Origin: VXYL01 sp965243095
Lineage (GTDB): Bacteria > Pseudomonadota > Gammaproteobacteria > Pseudomonadales > Azotimanducaceae
Reading direction: 5' to 3'
Assembly (NCBI GenBank): GCA_965243095.1
Contig: OZ251530.1
Span: forward strand, 4,154,001-4,218,000
Length of the DNA: 64,000 bases
Shown here: piece after piece, positions 55,210-64,000 of the stretch
Layout of the letters: each line of letters opens with the position of its first letter
Numbering within the stretch: the first letter of the stretch is position 1
Notes under the pieces: model-generated
Database searches by the model: none
Seen by the model: only the letters and a program-made list of their open reading frames with translations
What the model was told of the DNA's origin: nothing
Position numbers and translations under genes: made by a program

Positions 55210-55372
55210 TTGCTTAACCTTCCAGACCTTCCACGGCTCCGGCGAATTGATTGGCGGAGGCGGCATTGGCATCTAACGCCCTTGTTTATATTGCACATTC
55301 TCAACGCGGCATCGCAGTGGACGTGCGCTGCGGTCAAGGTGGTATGGCGTGAGATTTCCTCAGATAGGTAGA

Positions 55373-55744
55373 TGGTGGAGGCGGCGGGAATCGAACCCGC
55401 GTCCGTCGGTTCTCCATCATCGGCTCTACATGCTTAGGCCGTCTATTGCTCTTAACCCGCTCGCGGCCCGGTGGCCAGGGCGCGGATGGGCGAGCCTCGT
55501 CAAGTTTCGCGCCGGCCGCTTGAGGCGAGGGCCGTTGCTATCCCGCAAACGTGCGCACTCGAATCGTCGTTGCGGGCGCCGATTCATCGAGGAGCGGCTT
55601 TGGCCCTAGGGCCTAGGCCGCGAGCGCGTAGTTTTCGTCGTTGGCAACTATCGAAGTAGTTGCAGCGATTGATTAACGAGAGTCACTACCCTCTCGGCAT
55701 GCACCTGATGACTTCGCAACCGCCGTCGAAGCCTGATCGCCCCC
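55373..55744 (-). ncRNA. ssrA: Transfer-messenger RNA (tmRNA)
   Basis: One-piece tmRNA of 372 nt. The 5' end gggggcgatcaggcttcgac and 3' end ggttcgattcccgccgcctc plus caCCA pair as a 7-bp acceptor stem, and the T-loop ttcgattc is canonical. The resume/tag frame at 55613-55645 encodes ANDENYALAA followed by TAG, the common beta/gammaproteobacterial degradation tag. Rescues stalled ribosomes with SmpB. ORFs called across it are spurious. Confidence 0.97.
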
Positions 55745-55884
55745 GGCGGCCTTGACACTCCTTCTGCTCAAGGCTGGTGGGGCGATTGTACACCCTTTTT
55801 GCGCGGCTGCGTCCACACGCCAACAAATGCAACAAATGCCAAAGGGCTTACCATGCCCACCTGCCGGAGCGAGGCGCGAGCGCA

Positions 55885-56232
55885 TTGCGGATAGACCTTC
55901 TGATTCAGGGTGGGCCTTTGGCGACATCGGCGGCGAACAACGCCTTGGCGTTCGCGCGGGCGGCCGTTGCGGCTGGGCACAGCGTGGGGCGCGTGTTCTT
56001 CTACAAGGAGGCGGTGGCCATCGGCAATCGCTTCGCCGAGGACAAGCGCGGCCTGCGCGCGGCTTGGTTGGAGTTCGGCGGACGCAACGGGGCGGAGTTG
56101 GTGCTGTGCGTCTCGGCGGCCGAGCGGCGCGGGGTGGTGGAGCGGCATACGCTGGCCGAGGGATTCCTGCTCCGCGGGCTGGGGGTGTTGGTGGAGACGA
56201 TGGTGGAAAGCGACCGCTTAGTATCGTTCTAA
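55885..56232 (+). CDS. tusD: Sulfur relay protein TusD (DsrE family)
   Basis: Protein of 115 residues in the 2-thiouridine sulfur relay. ALAFARAAVAAGHSVGRVFFYKEAV and ELVLCVSAAERRGVVE (catalytic Cys) match TusD; ends FLLRGLGVLVE..DRLVSF. No ATG is available in frame; TTG at 55885 after a ggagcgagg stretch is the likely start. First of tusDCBE. Confidence 0.9.
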   Translation: MRIDLLIQGGPLATSAANNALAFARAAVAAGHSVGRVFFYKEAVAIGNRFAEDKRGLRAAWLEFGGRNGAELVLCVSAAERRGVVERHTLAEGFLLRGLGVLVETMVESDRLVSF

Positions 56233-56259
56233 ACGCTGGTTGACCGCGAGAAGAAGCCA

Positions 56260-56586
56260 ATGAAAAGCGTGCTTTACCTGATTCGCCAGCCGCCCGGGGC
56301 GCTCGCCGACGAGACCACGGACTTGATGCTGGTGTCCGGGGTGTTTGAACAGCCGACTTCCGTGTTGTTCTTGGACGAGGGGGTGTGGCAGCTAGTGGGG
56401 TTGGACGGGCGGCAGTCGTCCGTGAAGGCGCTGCCCACCTACGACGTGGACGCGCTGCACGTCGCGGTTGAGAGCTTGGAGAGCCGGGGTTTGCGCCTTG
56501 AGGACATCGCGCTGCCGGTGCGCCCGGCGGACGCCGCCGCGGTGCGGGGGATCATCGCGGGGCACGACGTGGTGGTGACGGATTAG
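56260..56586 (+). CDS. tusC: Sulfur relay protein TusC
   Basis: Protein of 108 residues of the DsrF/TusC family: VLYLIRQPPGALADETTDLMLV, VLFLDEGVWQLVG and the ALPTYDVDAL segment. Partner of TusB and TusD in the heterohexamer that hands persulfide to TusE. 27 bases after tusD. Confidence 0.9.
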   Translation: MKSVLYLIRQPPGALADETTDLMLVSGVFEQPTSVLFLDEGVWQLVGLDGRQSSVKALPTYDVDALHVAVESLESRGLRLEDIALPVRPADAAAVRGIIAGHDVVVTD

Positions 56587-56589
56587 GCC

Positions 56590-56856
56590 GTGGCCACGCT
56601 GCACATCCTATCCAACTCGGCTGCGACGGCGTCTTGCGCTCGCGCCATTGCCGCTGGGGATCGGGTGGTTTTGATGGCGGACGGAGTGCGGGCGGCGGAA
56701 GCGTTTGCGGCTGCGAAAGCCGCTTGCGTTGGTGTTGTGCGCGAGGAGGGGAGCGTGGCGGCAAGCCCGGATCCGCCGAGCGGCGTGCAAGTGCTTTCGT
56801 ACCGGGATTTCGTGGATTGGGTGGTGGCGTGCGAACGCAGCGTGACATGGACTTGA
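56590..56856 (+). CDS. tusB: Sulfur relay protein TusB
   Basis: Protein of 88 residues of the DsrH/TusB family: LHILSNSAATASCARAIAAG, VVLMADGVRAA and VQVLSYRDFVDWV. GTG start at 56590, three bases after tusC; its 3' end overlaps tusE by ten bases. Confidence 0.87.
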   Translation: MATLHILSNSAATASCARAIAAGDRVVLMADGVRAAEAFAAAKAACVGVVREEGSVAASPDPPSGVQVLSYRDFVDWVVACERSVTWT

Positions 56857-57155
56857 AGCTCGATGCCGATGGCCATCTGGCGGATGCCGGCGCTTGGTGC
56901 GAGGGTGTGGCGCGGCGTTTCGCGGAGGAGGCCGACATCGCGCTGCGGGCCGAGCATTGGCAGGTGATTGGCGCCGTGCGCTCGTTCCATGCCGAAACAG
57001 GGATTGCACCGTCCATGCGGGCGTTGGTGAAGCTGCTGCGCCAGCGGGCGCCGGCGCTGGCGTCCAGCATGGCGCTGCTGCGGCTCTTTCCGGGCAATTC
57101 GGCGAATCTGGTGGCGAAGTTGGCCGGCTTGCCGCGGCCCGATCGTTGCTTGTAG
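56847..57155 (+). CDS. tusE: Sulfur carrier protein TusE (DsrC family)
   Basis: Protein of 102 residues: LTDADG-type start (DLKLDADGHLADAGAW), AEHWQVIGAVRSFHAETGIAPSMRALVK, and C-terminal GLPRPDRCL with the penultimate Cys. The second upstream Cys of sulfite-reductase DsrC is missing, so this is the tRNA-thiolation TusE, not a dissimilatory sulfur protein. ATG at 56847 lies inside tusB. Confidence 0.9.
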   Translation: MDLKLDADGHLADAGAWCEGVARRFAEEADIALRAEHWQVIGAVRSFHAETGIAPSMRALVKLLRQRAPALASSMALLRLFPGNSANLVAKLAGLPRPDRCL

Positions 57156-57162
57156 GGCGTGG

Positions 57163-58719
57163 TCAGTGCTGCGGAACGCCAATGCGGGCGGGACGCACGC
57201 GCTCCCAGGCGCGCCAACGGCGCCACGCCCAGTGCGCTAGGAGCAACATGCACAACACTTGCAAAGGCCAAGTGACGGCGATGTAGCGGAGCAGCGCTTT
57301 GTTGAAAAGCGCCACTACGAGCACGGGGCCGTGTGCCAGCAACGCCGCCGCTGCCGCCACTACGAGGCCATCGTCCACCGCTTCGAGACCCCGGCCTACG
57401 CGCCGCCAAACCACCGCGCCGAGGGCGAATAACGTACCCGCCAACACCACCGCGGCCGCGAAACGGACGAACCACACAACCGCCAGAGGTTTCGCCGCGG
57501 CGGCCGGGGGGCGCACCATGTTGGCTGCCTCGAACAGCGGCGCGTTGCCAACATCAGTCTTGCTCCGCACATAGCTTTGGTAGCCGCGGGCGAAGGCCGC
57601 ATCGTTCACCGAGTAGTAGTTCCACAGCGACAGCCAGTGCGTGGCGGCGTTGGCGAACCACGCTCCCGGCAGCGACAGCATCGTGCCCCAGCCGATCTGG
57701 CCAAGCAGTGGATCCGCGGCAACGCCCCGACGGTTGGCAAGTTCGCGGATCAGCTCGCGCAGCAAGCCGTAGGAGACGCCCTCCACATGCCCCTCGGCAT
57801 TGCGCAACATGATCGCTCCCATGCGCCGCTCCGGTGCCGCGGCGATCAGATCGCGCAGCGGTGCCGCCCGGCGTCTGGCGTCGGTTAGGAACTCGGCCAG
57901 TTCCGCGTCCCCGATCGCCGCCGGCGCGGGTGCCTCGCGTACCAACACCGCCTTTGCGAACAACGCCCGGTCAACGATGCTGTGGCGCTCGCTTGCCCAG
58001 CCGTGGATGCTCTTCCAAACCACGGCCTCGGCACCGAACACCAGCGCCAACGGCAGCACCACCGCCGCCGACAGCCGCACACGCCGCCCCTCGCAGCGCG
58101 GCCAAAGCAGCCACGCCAGCGCCGGCCAGAGCGCCAGCATGGCGATGCCCGCCGGCCGCACCGTCACCGCCAAGCCGCACAGGGCGGCCCCCGCGGCCGC
58201 CAACAGCGCGGTGGGACGCCGCGCCAACAACGCCACGACTCCGGCAAAAGCACACACCAAAGGCACGAACAATCCTTCCGACAACAGGTAGGCGTGCAGC
58301 CGCGACACCGCGCTCGCGCCGAACACGCTGGCCGCCAACGCGAAGGCGAGCCACGGCGCACGCAACGTTTGCCAAACCGCAAAGCCCAAAAAAACGACCG
58401 CTGCGGCCAGCAGCACCAGTTGCACCCGCGGGGCGGCGTTGATAGTGCCGAAGACGGCCTCCACCAGCTCCAAGAAAAGCGGATAACCCACCCATCGGTA
58501 GCGGGAGGACGGGCTCTCGAAGAAGAACGATTCGCTGTCGCCGTGCAGCATGGTCTCGCCGAGCGGCGACCAAACGTGGTTGCCGATGGGTGCCGTCCAG
58601 CAAAGGCCCACATACCCCAAGGCGAGCACAATGAGCAGCGCGGGCGCCCATTTGTCGGCAGCGTCGGCAGCCACCGTTTCGCCACCCGGCGCGGAACAAT
58701 TTATGCGCCGGGCGAACAT
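57163..58719 (-). CDS. Polytopic membrane protein, glycosyltransferase-39-like
   Basis: Protein of 518 residues with about ten helices and an early loop (PLGETMLHGDSESFFFESPSS has acidic residues expected of GT-C catalytic loops). Resembles bacterial GT39/dolichyl-mannosyl-type enzymes that use lipid-linked sugars. Last gene of the natA-to-serS run, 22 bases after serS. Its final residues WERVRPARIG are encoded by a degenerate half of the dispersed hairpin repeat (about 57180-57212). Confidence 0.6.
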   Translation of the reverse strand: MFARRINCSAPGGETVAADAADKWAPALLIVLALGYVGLCWTAPIGNHVWSPLGETMLHGDSESFFFESPSSRYRWVGYPLFLELVEAVFGTINAAPRVQLVLLAAAVVFLGFAVWQTLRAPWLAFALAASVFGASAVSRLHAYLLSEGLFVPLVCAFAGVVALLARRPTALLAAAGAALCGLAVTVRPAGIAMLALWPALAWLLWPRCEGRRVRLSAAVVLPLALVFGAEAVVWKSIHGWASERHSIVDRALFAKAVLVREAPAPAAIGDAELAEFLTDARRRAAPLRDLIAAAPERRMGAIMLRNAEGHVEGVSYGLLRELIRELANRRGVAADPLLGQIGWGTMLSLPGAWFANAATHWLSLWNYYSVNDAAFARGYQSYVRSKTDVGNAPLFEAANMVRPPAAAAKPLAVVWFVRFAAAVVLAGTLFALGAVVWRRVGRGLEAVDDGLVVAAAAALLAHGPVLVVALFNKALLRYIAVTWPLQVLCMLLLAHWAWRRWRAWERVRPARIGVPQH

Positions 58720-58741
58720 CGACGTTTCGTTTGCCGGTGGC

Positions 58742-60016
58742 CTACGGCGCAGGCAGCTTGGTCACGCCGCCCATGTACGGGCGCAGCACGTCCGGGATAT
58801 GCACCACGCCGTCGCCATCCTGCCAGTTTTCCATGATGGCGATGAGCGTGCGCCCCACGGCCAAGCCGGAGCCGTTCAACGTGTGAACGTACTCGGGCTT
58901 GCCGGATTCCGGGTGCCGGTAACGCGCCATCATGCGCCGCGCTTGGAAATCGAGGAAGTTGCTGCACGAGGAGATCTCCCGGTAGCGGCCCTCGGCCGGC
59001 AGCCACACCTCCAAGTCGATGGTCTTGGCGGCGGCGAAGCCCAGGTCTCCGGCGCACAGCGCCACGGCGCGGTAGGGCAACTCCAGCTTGCGCAGGATCG
59101 CTTCCGCGTGCGCCGTGAGTTCGTCCAAGGCGTCCCAAGATGTTTCCGGGGCGACGATTTGCACTAGCTCCACCTTCTCGAACTGGTGTTGGCGGAACAT
59201 GCCGCGGGTGTCCTTGCCGTAGTTGCCGGCCTCGCTGCGGAAGCACGGCGTGTGGGCGACGAAACGCAGCGGCACTTGCTCCGCCGCCAGGATGCGGTCG
59301 CGCACGAGATTGGTCACCGGCACTTCGGCGGTGGGGATGAGGAACTGATCGCGCTCGCTCTTGATGGCGAACAGATCCTCCTCGAACTTCGGCAGTTGCC
59401 CGGTGCCCACCAGCGCCGCCCGATCCACCACATACGGCACGTACACCTCCTCGTAGCCGTGCTGGTTCGTGTGCGTATCGAGCATGAACTGCGTCACTGC
59501 GCGTTGCAGCTTCGCCAGCGGGCCGCGCAGCACACTGAAGCGGGCGCCGGAGATGCGCGCCGCGGCTTCCAAATCCAACAGTTGCGGGGCGAGATCCACG
59601 TGATCGCGGGGGGTGAAGTTGAAGTCCGCGGGTTCGCGCCAGCGGCGCAGCTCGACGTTGGCGGATTCGTCGCGGCCGGGGGGAACGCTTTCGTCCGGCA
59701 CGTTGGGGATGGTGCGGTAGAACTCCTCCAGCTCGGCGCGCACGAGGTCGAACTCCCGCCCAGCGGCGGCCACTCGTTCGCCCAATGCCTGCGCCGCGGC
59801 GACGCGCGGCGCGACATCCTCGCCGGCGGCCTTGGCCACGCCGATGGCGCGGGATGCGGCGCGACGTTCGTGGCGCAGCTGTTCCGTCTCGGCTTGCAAC
59901 GCGCGCCGGCGCACCTCCAACGCCTCGAAACGGGCGACGTCCAAGGTGAAGCCGCGCGTCGCCAAGCGCTCGGCGATGGCGGCGAGGTCCCGCCGCAGGC
60001 GGCCGGGTTCGATCAT
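58742..60016 (-). CDS. serS: Seryl-tRNA synthetase
   Basis: Class II synthetase of 424 residues. N-terminal coiled-coil arm (about 30-100), motif 2 FRSEAGNYGKDTRGMFRQHQFEKVEL, the serine pocket YREISSCSNFLDFQARRM, and motif 3 LNGSGLAVGRTLIAIMENWQ. ATG at 60016 overlaps the crcB stop (ATGA). Confidence 0.97.
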   Translation of the reverse strand: MIEPGRLRRDLAAIAERLATRGFTLDVARFEALEVRRRALQAETEQLRHERRAASRAIGVAKAAGEDVAPRVAAAQALGERVAAAGREFDLVRAELEEFYRTIPNVPDESVPPGRDESANVELRRWREPADFNFTPRDHVDLAPQLLDLEAAARISGARFSVLRGPLAKLQRAVTQFMLDTHTNQHGYEEVYVPYVVDRAALVGTGQLPKFEEDLFAIKSERDQFLIPTAEVPVTNLVRDRILAAEQVPLRFVAHTPCFRSEAGNYGKDTRGMFRQHQFEKVELVQIVAPETSWDALDELTAHAEAILRKLELPYRAVALCAGDLGFAAAKTIDLEVWLPAEGRYREISSCSNFLDFQARRMMARYRHPESGKPEYVHTLNGSGLAVGRTLIAIMENWQDGDGVVHIPDVLRPYMGGVTKLPAP

Positions 60017-60381
60017 CGCCAAACCCGCCCAAGCAGATGCCCGGCGAACACCGCCGCCAGGCAGCAGAGCACACTCGCGCCAACGTAGGCCAAGCACGCC
60101 GCCAAGCGCCCGCGTTGCCAGAGCTCCAGCGTTTCCGCGGAAAACGCGGAGAAGGTGGTGAACGCGCCGAGCACGCCGGCGAGCAGGAACAACCGCCAGG
60201 TTTCCTCGAACCAAGCGGCGCCGGCGAATGCGCCCAGCAACGCGCCGATGGCGAAGCTGCCGGCGGCGTTCACCGCCAGCGTGCCCCACGGCCACGGCGC
60301 GGGCGCGGCAAGGGTCTGCACGCCGAAGCGCAACACCGCGCCGCAGGCGCCGCCGAGAGCGACCAGCAGGATGGCTTTCAT
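60013..60381 (-). CDS. crcB: Fluoride efflux channel FluC
   Basis: Membrane protein of 122 residues with four helices: GGACGAVLRFG, GTLAVNAAGSFAIGALLG (conserved Asn), and GAFTTFSAFSAET (Phe-box and conserved T/S). Forms a dual-topology dimer that exports fluoride. Overlaps rarA upstream and serS downstream. No fluoride riboswitch was noticed, as expected inside an operon. Confidence 0.93.
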   Translation of the reverse strand: MKAILLVALGGACGAVLRFGVQTLAAPAPWPWGTLAVNAAGSFAIGALLGAFAGAAWFEETWRLFLLAGVLGAFTTFSAFSAETLELWQRGRLAACLAYVGASVLCCLAAVFAGHLLGRVWR

Positions 60382-61709
60382 CTCTCGCCACCCTCGCCGT
60401 CACGCCGCGCGGCAACGTCGCGCTCACGCAACCCGCGCAGACGCTCGGCGATGCGCGCCTCAAAGCCGCGCTCGGTCGGCTCGTAGAACACCTGCTCCGG
60501 CACCTCGTCCGGGAAGTAGCGCTCGCCGGCGGCGTAGGCGTCCTCCTCGGCATGGGCGTAGCGGTAGCCCTTGCCGTGCCCCAGGGTGGCCATGAGCGGC
60601 GTCGGCGCGTTGCACAAGCGCAGCGGCACCGGCGACGACGGATGTTCGCGCACGAACGCCAGCGCCCTGCCGAGCGCCGTCTCGATGGCGTTGCTTTTCG
60701 GCGCGCTGGCCAGATAGAGCACCGCCTGCGCCAACGCGATCTCGCCCTCCGGCGAACCCAAGCGGCGGTAGGCGTCCCACGCCGTCAGCGCCAATTCCAA
60801 GCCGCGCGGATCCGCGTTGCCCACGTCCTCGCTCGCCATGCGCACCAAGCGGCGGGCGATGTAGAGCGGGTCGCATCCGCCGTCCAGCATCCGCGCCAGC
60901 CAATACAGCGCCGCATCGGGGGACGAGCCGCGCACCGCCTTGTGCATCGCCGAGATCTGGTCGTAGAAGGCGTCGCCGCCTTTGTCGAAGCGGCGATGCG
61001 ACTGGCCGCTGGCTTCGCGCACATGGGCGGCTTCCACGCGCCCGGCGGCCAGCTCCGCGGCGATCTCCAACGTGTTCAGCGCCCGGCGGGCGTCACCGTC
61101 GGCCAAATGCGTAAGCAGTGGCAGCGCGTCTTCCGCCACCGCCACGCCCAAATCGCCCTCGGCTGCACGGCGTAGAACACTGCCGATCTGCGCCTCCGTC
61201 AAAGGCCGCAGCACATGCACCCGCGAACGCGACAGCAGCGCCGCGTTCACCTCGAACGAAGGGTTCTCGGTGGTGGCACCGATGAAAACGACCGTGCCTT
61301 TCTCCACATGCGGCAGGAAGGCGTCCTGCTGCGCCTTGTTGAAGCGATGCACCTCGTCCACGAACAACACCGTGGCGCGGCTGGGATTCGCTTCGGCCTC
61401 CGCGATGGCCGCGCGCACGTCGCGCACGCCGGCCAGCACCGCCGAGAAGCTGCGCCAGCGGGCGCCGGCGGCGTCGCACAGCAACTTCGCCAGCGTCGTC
61501 TTGCCGGTGCCCGGCGGCCCCCACAGAATCATCGAGTGCAAGACGCCGCGTTCGGCCAGCGTCTTGAGCGGCCGGCCTTCGCCCAGCAGATGCTCTTGGC
61601 CGACGAAATCCGCCAACGCGGTTGGACGCATCCGCTCCGCCAACGGCCGCGACTCCACCGCCGTTTCGCCATCCGCCAGCGCCAACCCCGCTTGCCCGCG
61701 CGCCGCCAC
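60378..61709 (-). CDS. rarA: Replication-associated recombination protein RarA
   Basis: AAA+ ATPase of 443 residues: LAERMRPTALADFVGQEHLLG, WGPPGTGKTTLAK, VLFVDEVHRFNKAQQDAFLP, ATTENPSFEVNAALLSR, and the C-terminal tetramerisation region LNTLEIAAEL to YEPTERGFE. Acts at stalled forks. Start GTG 61709 is used; TTG at 61718 overlapping the natB stop is possible. Confidence 0.95.
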   Translation of the reverse strand: MAARGQAGLALADGETAVESRPLAERMRPTALADFVGQEHLLGEGRPLKTLAERGVLHSMILWGPPGTGKTTLAKLLCDAAGARWRSFSAVLAGVRDVRAAIAEAEANPSRATVLFVDEVHRFNKAQQDAFLPHVEKGTVVFIGATTENPSFEVNAALLSRSRVHVLRPLTEAQIGSVLRRAAEGDLGVAVAEDALPLLTHLADGDARRALNTLEIAAELAAGRVEAAHVREASGQSHRRFDKGGDAFYDQISAMHKAVRGSSPDAALYWLARMLDGGCDPLYIARRLVRMASEDVGNADPRGLELALTAWDAYRRLGSPEGEIALAQAVLYLASAPKSNAIETALGRALAFVREHPSSPVPLRLCNAPTPLMATLGHGKGYRYAHAEEDAYAAGERYFPDEVPEQVFYEPTERGFEARIAERLRGLRERDVAARRDGEGGER

Positions 61710-61714
61710 CCGCG

Positions 61715-63046
61715 TCAATCCGCCGCGATCACTTGCCGCAGTTCGCGCCAGCCGAACTTCTTGCCGTAGATGAGCAGCGAGCCGCGGAAGATGCGCCCGC
61801 AAAGCCAGATCATGCCCAAAGTCGCCGCCGCGCACAGCACGATGCTGAACGCCACCTGCCACAGCGCCATGTCCACCAGCAGCATCCGCGCCGGCAGAAT
61901 GGCCGGCGCCGTGAAGGGCAGGAACGCGCATACCAGCACCAGCGGGCTGTTGGGGGCGAACACGATGGTCTGCGCCACGATTATGGAAATCATCATCGGC
62001 AGCATGGCCAAGGTGACGCTCATCTGCGCTTCCCAGGGATTCTCGTGCATCGCCCCCAGCGCCGCGAACACGCTGGCGTTGATGAGGTAGCCCAAGGGCA
62101 GCATCACCAGCACCACCGCCACCACGTCCCAGCGCACCTGCGGCAGCCCGCCCGGGAACGCTTCGGCAACGAACTCGTCGTCCAGAAAAGACCCGCCGCC
62201 GCCTTCCGGCGTTGGCACGTCGCCGAACGCGAAGCCCGCCACGGCCAAGCCGCCGGCCGCCAACAGGATCAGCCACACCCCCATCTGCGTGGCCGCCATG
62301 GCGGAAACGGCGAGGATCTTGCCCAGCAGCAACTCGAACGGCGCCGCCGAGGAGATCACCACTTCGGCCATGCGGCTGCTCTTCTCCTCCATGATGGCCT
62401 GCATCACCGTGCCGCCGTAGATCGCGCCCACCATGAGGATGATCATGGCGACCACGGTGGCCGCCACGCCCGAAGCGCCCACGGAGCCGGATTTCTCATC
62501 GCCATCCTCCGCCAGCCCCACCACGTTGAAGACGAGCCGTTGGCGCATCGTGGCGTACGCCTCCGGCGACAACCCGTGCCCCGCCAGCCGCAACTCGCGC
62601 ACGGCGCGCAGGACGAAATCGCGCACCGCGCCTTCCGCGATGACGGACTGCTTCTCCTTGACGAAGAACTTGATCGGCGGGGGAACTTCGTCAGCCAGCC
62701 CCGCCGGCAGGTGCAGCAGCCCGTGATAGCCGCCGGCGCGGAAGCGGGCCTTGGCGGCGGCCAGCGGGCCGGTCACCGCGGTGAGCAGATAGGCCGATTC
62801 GTCGTCCTCCTCCTGCTGCCGCATGGCGTTGCGCTGCAACATGGGAAAGAGGCGCCCGTCCTCGTCGTACACGGCGATGCCCTGCTGCCGCGCCTGCTTG
62901 GATTCGGACTGCACCGAATGCGCCACCAATCCGCCCACCACGGCCGCCACCGCGACCACGCCGGCCGGCATCAGCAAGGTGGTGAGCAGGAACGCCTTGG
63001 TGCGCACCCGGCGCAGATACTCGTTGACGAAGACGATGCGCAACAT
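61715..63046 (-). CDS. natB: ABC-2 type permease, NatB-like
   Basis: Membrane protein of 443 residues with one N-terminal helix (TKAFLLTTLLMPAGVVAVAAVV), a large extracytoplasmic domain, then five or six helices including ATVVAMIILMVGAIYGGTVM. This is the NatB/ABC-2 (sodium efflux-like) layout. Its ATG overlaps the natA TGA (TGATG). Confidence 0.85.
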   Translation of the reverse strand: MLRIVFVNEYLRRVRTKAFLLTTLLMPAGVVAVAAVVGGLVAHSVQSESKQARQQGIAVYDEDGRLFPMLQRNAMRQQEEDDESAYLLTAVTGPLAAAKARFRAGGYHGLLHLPAGLADEVPPPIKFFVKEKQSVIAEGAVRDFVLRAVRELRLAGHGLSPEAYATMRQRLVFNVVGLAEDGDEKSGSVGASGVAATVVAMIILMVGAIYGGTVMQAIMEEKSSRMAEVVISSAAPFELLLGKILAVSAMAATQMGVWLILLAAGGLAVAGFAFGDVPTPEGGGGSFLDDEFVAEAFPGGLPQVRWDVVAVVLVMLPLGYLINASVFAALGAMHENPWEAQMSVTLAMLPMMISIIVAQTIVFAPNSPLVLVCAFLPFTAPAILPARMLLVDMALWQVAFSIVLCAAATLGMIWLCGRIFRGSLLIYGKKFGWRELRQVIAAD

Positions 63047-63978
63047 CAGCTCGCGTCCTCCGTTTCGCGCTGGACGTTCGCGGCGCCTACGGCTTCGATG
63101 AATATCTCGCGCAACGAGGGATAGCTCGCTTGGAACAGGTGCAGCGAATCCGCTTCAGCGCGCGCCGCATCCAAGACCGCCTCCGGCGGGCAATCGCCCA
63201 AGAGATGCAACTCGGCGCGCCCTTCGGCTTGAGAGCGCACTTCCACGCGCCCGGCGGCGGCGAGCTTGGCGACGAACTCCCCGTCTCCGTCGAACCCTAG
63301 CTGCACCGTGTTGCGCCCAAAGCGCCGCCGCACCTCCGTGAGGTCGCCGGCGATGAGCACCCGCCCGGACGCGATGAGGCAGATGTCGTCGCATAGCTGC
63401 TCCACCTGCTCCATGCGATGCGAAGCGAACACGACGATGGCGCCAGCGGCCTTGCGCTCAGCAATGGCCTGCTCCACCAGCGCCGAGTTCAGCGGATCCA
63501 GCCCGCTGAACGGCTCGTCAAGCACGATCAGCCGCGGCGCATGCACCAACGCCAGCGCGAACTGCACCTTCTGCTGCATCCCCCGCGAGAGCTCGGTGGG
63601 CTTCTTGTCGCGCCAATCCGCCGCCTCCAGGGTATCCAGCCACTCGCGCGCCGCACGCCTGGCCTCCTCCTTGCCAAGCCCCTTCAACCGCGCCAGATAG
63701 ACCAGCTGCTCGCCCACCTTCACATTCTTGTACAGCCCACGCTCCTCCGGCATGTACCCAATGACCGACTGCGTACCCCGCCCCACCACCTCCCCGAACA
63801 GCCGCACCTGCCCGCCATCCGGCTTCGTGATGTTGTTCACCATGCGCAAAATGGACGTCTTGCCGGCCCCATTCGGCCCCAGCAAGCCCAGAATCCGCCC
63901 CGGCCGGGCGCTGAACGAGGCCCCGTCCACCGCCAAGGTGCCATCGTAGCGTTTCGTGACGCTGTCAATCTCTAGCAT
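63046..63978 (-). CDS. natA: ABC transporter ATP-binding protein, NatA-like
   Basis: Protein of 310 residues: Walker A GPNGAGKT (34-41), Q-loop region GYMPEERGLYKNV, signature LSRGMQQKV, Walker B LIVLDEPFSGLDP, switch His in FASHRME, plus a C-terminal DUF4162-like tail. Pairs with the next gene. First gene of the six-gene unit that reaches 57163. Confidence 0.92.
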   Translation of the reverse strand: MLEIDSVTKRYDGTLAVDGASFSARPGRILGLLGPNGAGKTSILRMVNNITKPDGGQVRLFGEVVGRGTQSVIGYMPEERGLYKNVKVGEQLVYLARLKGLGKEEARRAAREWLDTLEAADWRDKKPTELSRGMQQKVQFALALVHAPRLIVLDEPFSGLDPLNSALVEQAIAERKAAGAIVVFASHRMEQVEQLCDDICLIASGRVLIAGDLTEVRRRFGRNTVQLGFDGDGEFVAKLAAAGRVEVRSQAEGRAELHLLGDCPPEAVLDAARAEADSLHLFQASYPSLREIFIEAVGAANVQRETEDAS

Positions 63979-64000
63979 GGGGGCATTGTACGGCCTCGCC

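Noticed and set aside
55373..55400. ssrA 3' end as attachment site for the 49.8-53.1 kb element
   Set aside because: No second copy of the ssrA end was found at the other side of the element within the window.
55349..55609. Protein-coding ORFs and a lone tRNA 3' end
   Set aside because: The T-loop and CCA belong to the tmRNA, which has a full tag frame and matching 5' end; the ORFs are chance frames.
56847..57155. Dissimilatory sulfur metabolism (DsrC/DsrEFH)
   Set aside because: The DsrC-like protein has only the terminal Cys and there are no dsrAB genes; tRNA thiolation fits.

Overview
The window is about 64 kb of GC-rich, gene-dense bacterial chromosome. A gammaproteobacterium is the best fit. 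The supporting signs are a tmRNA (ssrA) gene whose tag reads ANDENYALAA, a tusDCBE operon, a DUF1820 gene, and clpB, serS, rarA and panC in ordinary proteobacterial form. Phytanoyl-CoA-dioxygenase-like, luciferase-like (LLM) and amidohydrolase genes, hairpin repeats of the 'GVSPA/RDARAPR' type and a UGSC selenoprotein suggest an uncultured marine or host-associated lineage. That habitat is inferred.

1-15 kb is a defence island: a RloA/RloB (AbiL-like) pair, a 123-bp MITE-like element with a 9-bp target duplication, a single-chain type ISP restriction-modification enzyme coupled to an orphan PIN toxin, and a 5-methylcytosine methyltransferase followed by a GHKL-ATPase/PD-(D/E)XK protein of restriction type. 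Catabolic genes (amidohydrolase, PhyH, LLM, crotonase) are interleaved. 15-25 kb is metabolic: MDR reductase, second PhyH protein, MFS transporter, an in-frame UGA selenoprotein (UGSC family), panC-pgi, moxR-DUF58-GST and a Uma2-family protein. 25-36 kb starts with clpB and continues as a scarred accessory region: a clpB fragment next to a DNA methyltransferase, a frameshifted small gene, a lipoprotein, and a tandemly duplicated DUF2779/double-AAA module in which each copy has lost a different gene, plus a toxin-antitoxin pair.

36-48 kb holds a secreted helical protein, an LLM oxidoreductase, a very large ABC permease/M1-like protein, a TA pair with a damaged toxin, and one long reverse-strand operon: FAD oxidoreductase, membrane protein, bacterial cereblon-type CULT protein, HAD hydrolase, PTPS-III-like enzyme, SDR and queuosine-precursor transporter. 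48-55 kb carries an intact agrE/argZ-like gene (arginine dihydrolase plus ornithine cyclodeaminase) and a truncated, frameshifted second copy. Between them lie remnants of an integrated element (VirE-N-like primase gene, small membrane proteins, broken tyrosine recombinase). 55-64 kb is housekeeping: ssrA, tusDCBE, and a reverse-strand operon natA-natB-rarA-crcB-serS-membrane protein.

No rRNA, tRNA or CRISPR array was found. No promoter is claimed, because none could be supported without experiment. Large antisense reading frames are GC-driven shadows and are left out.
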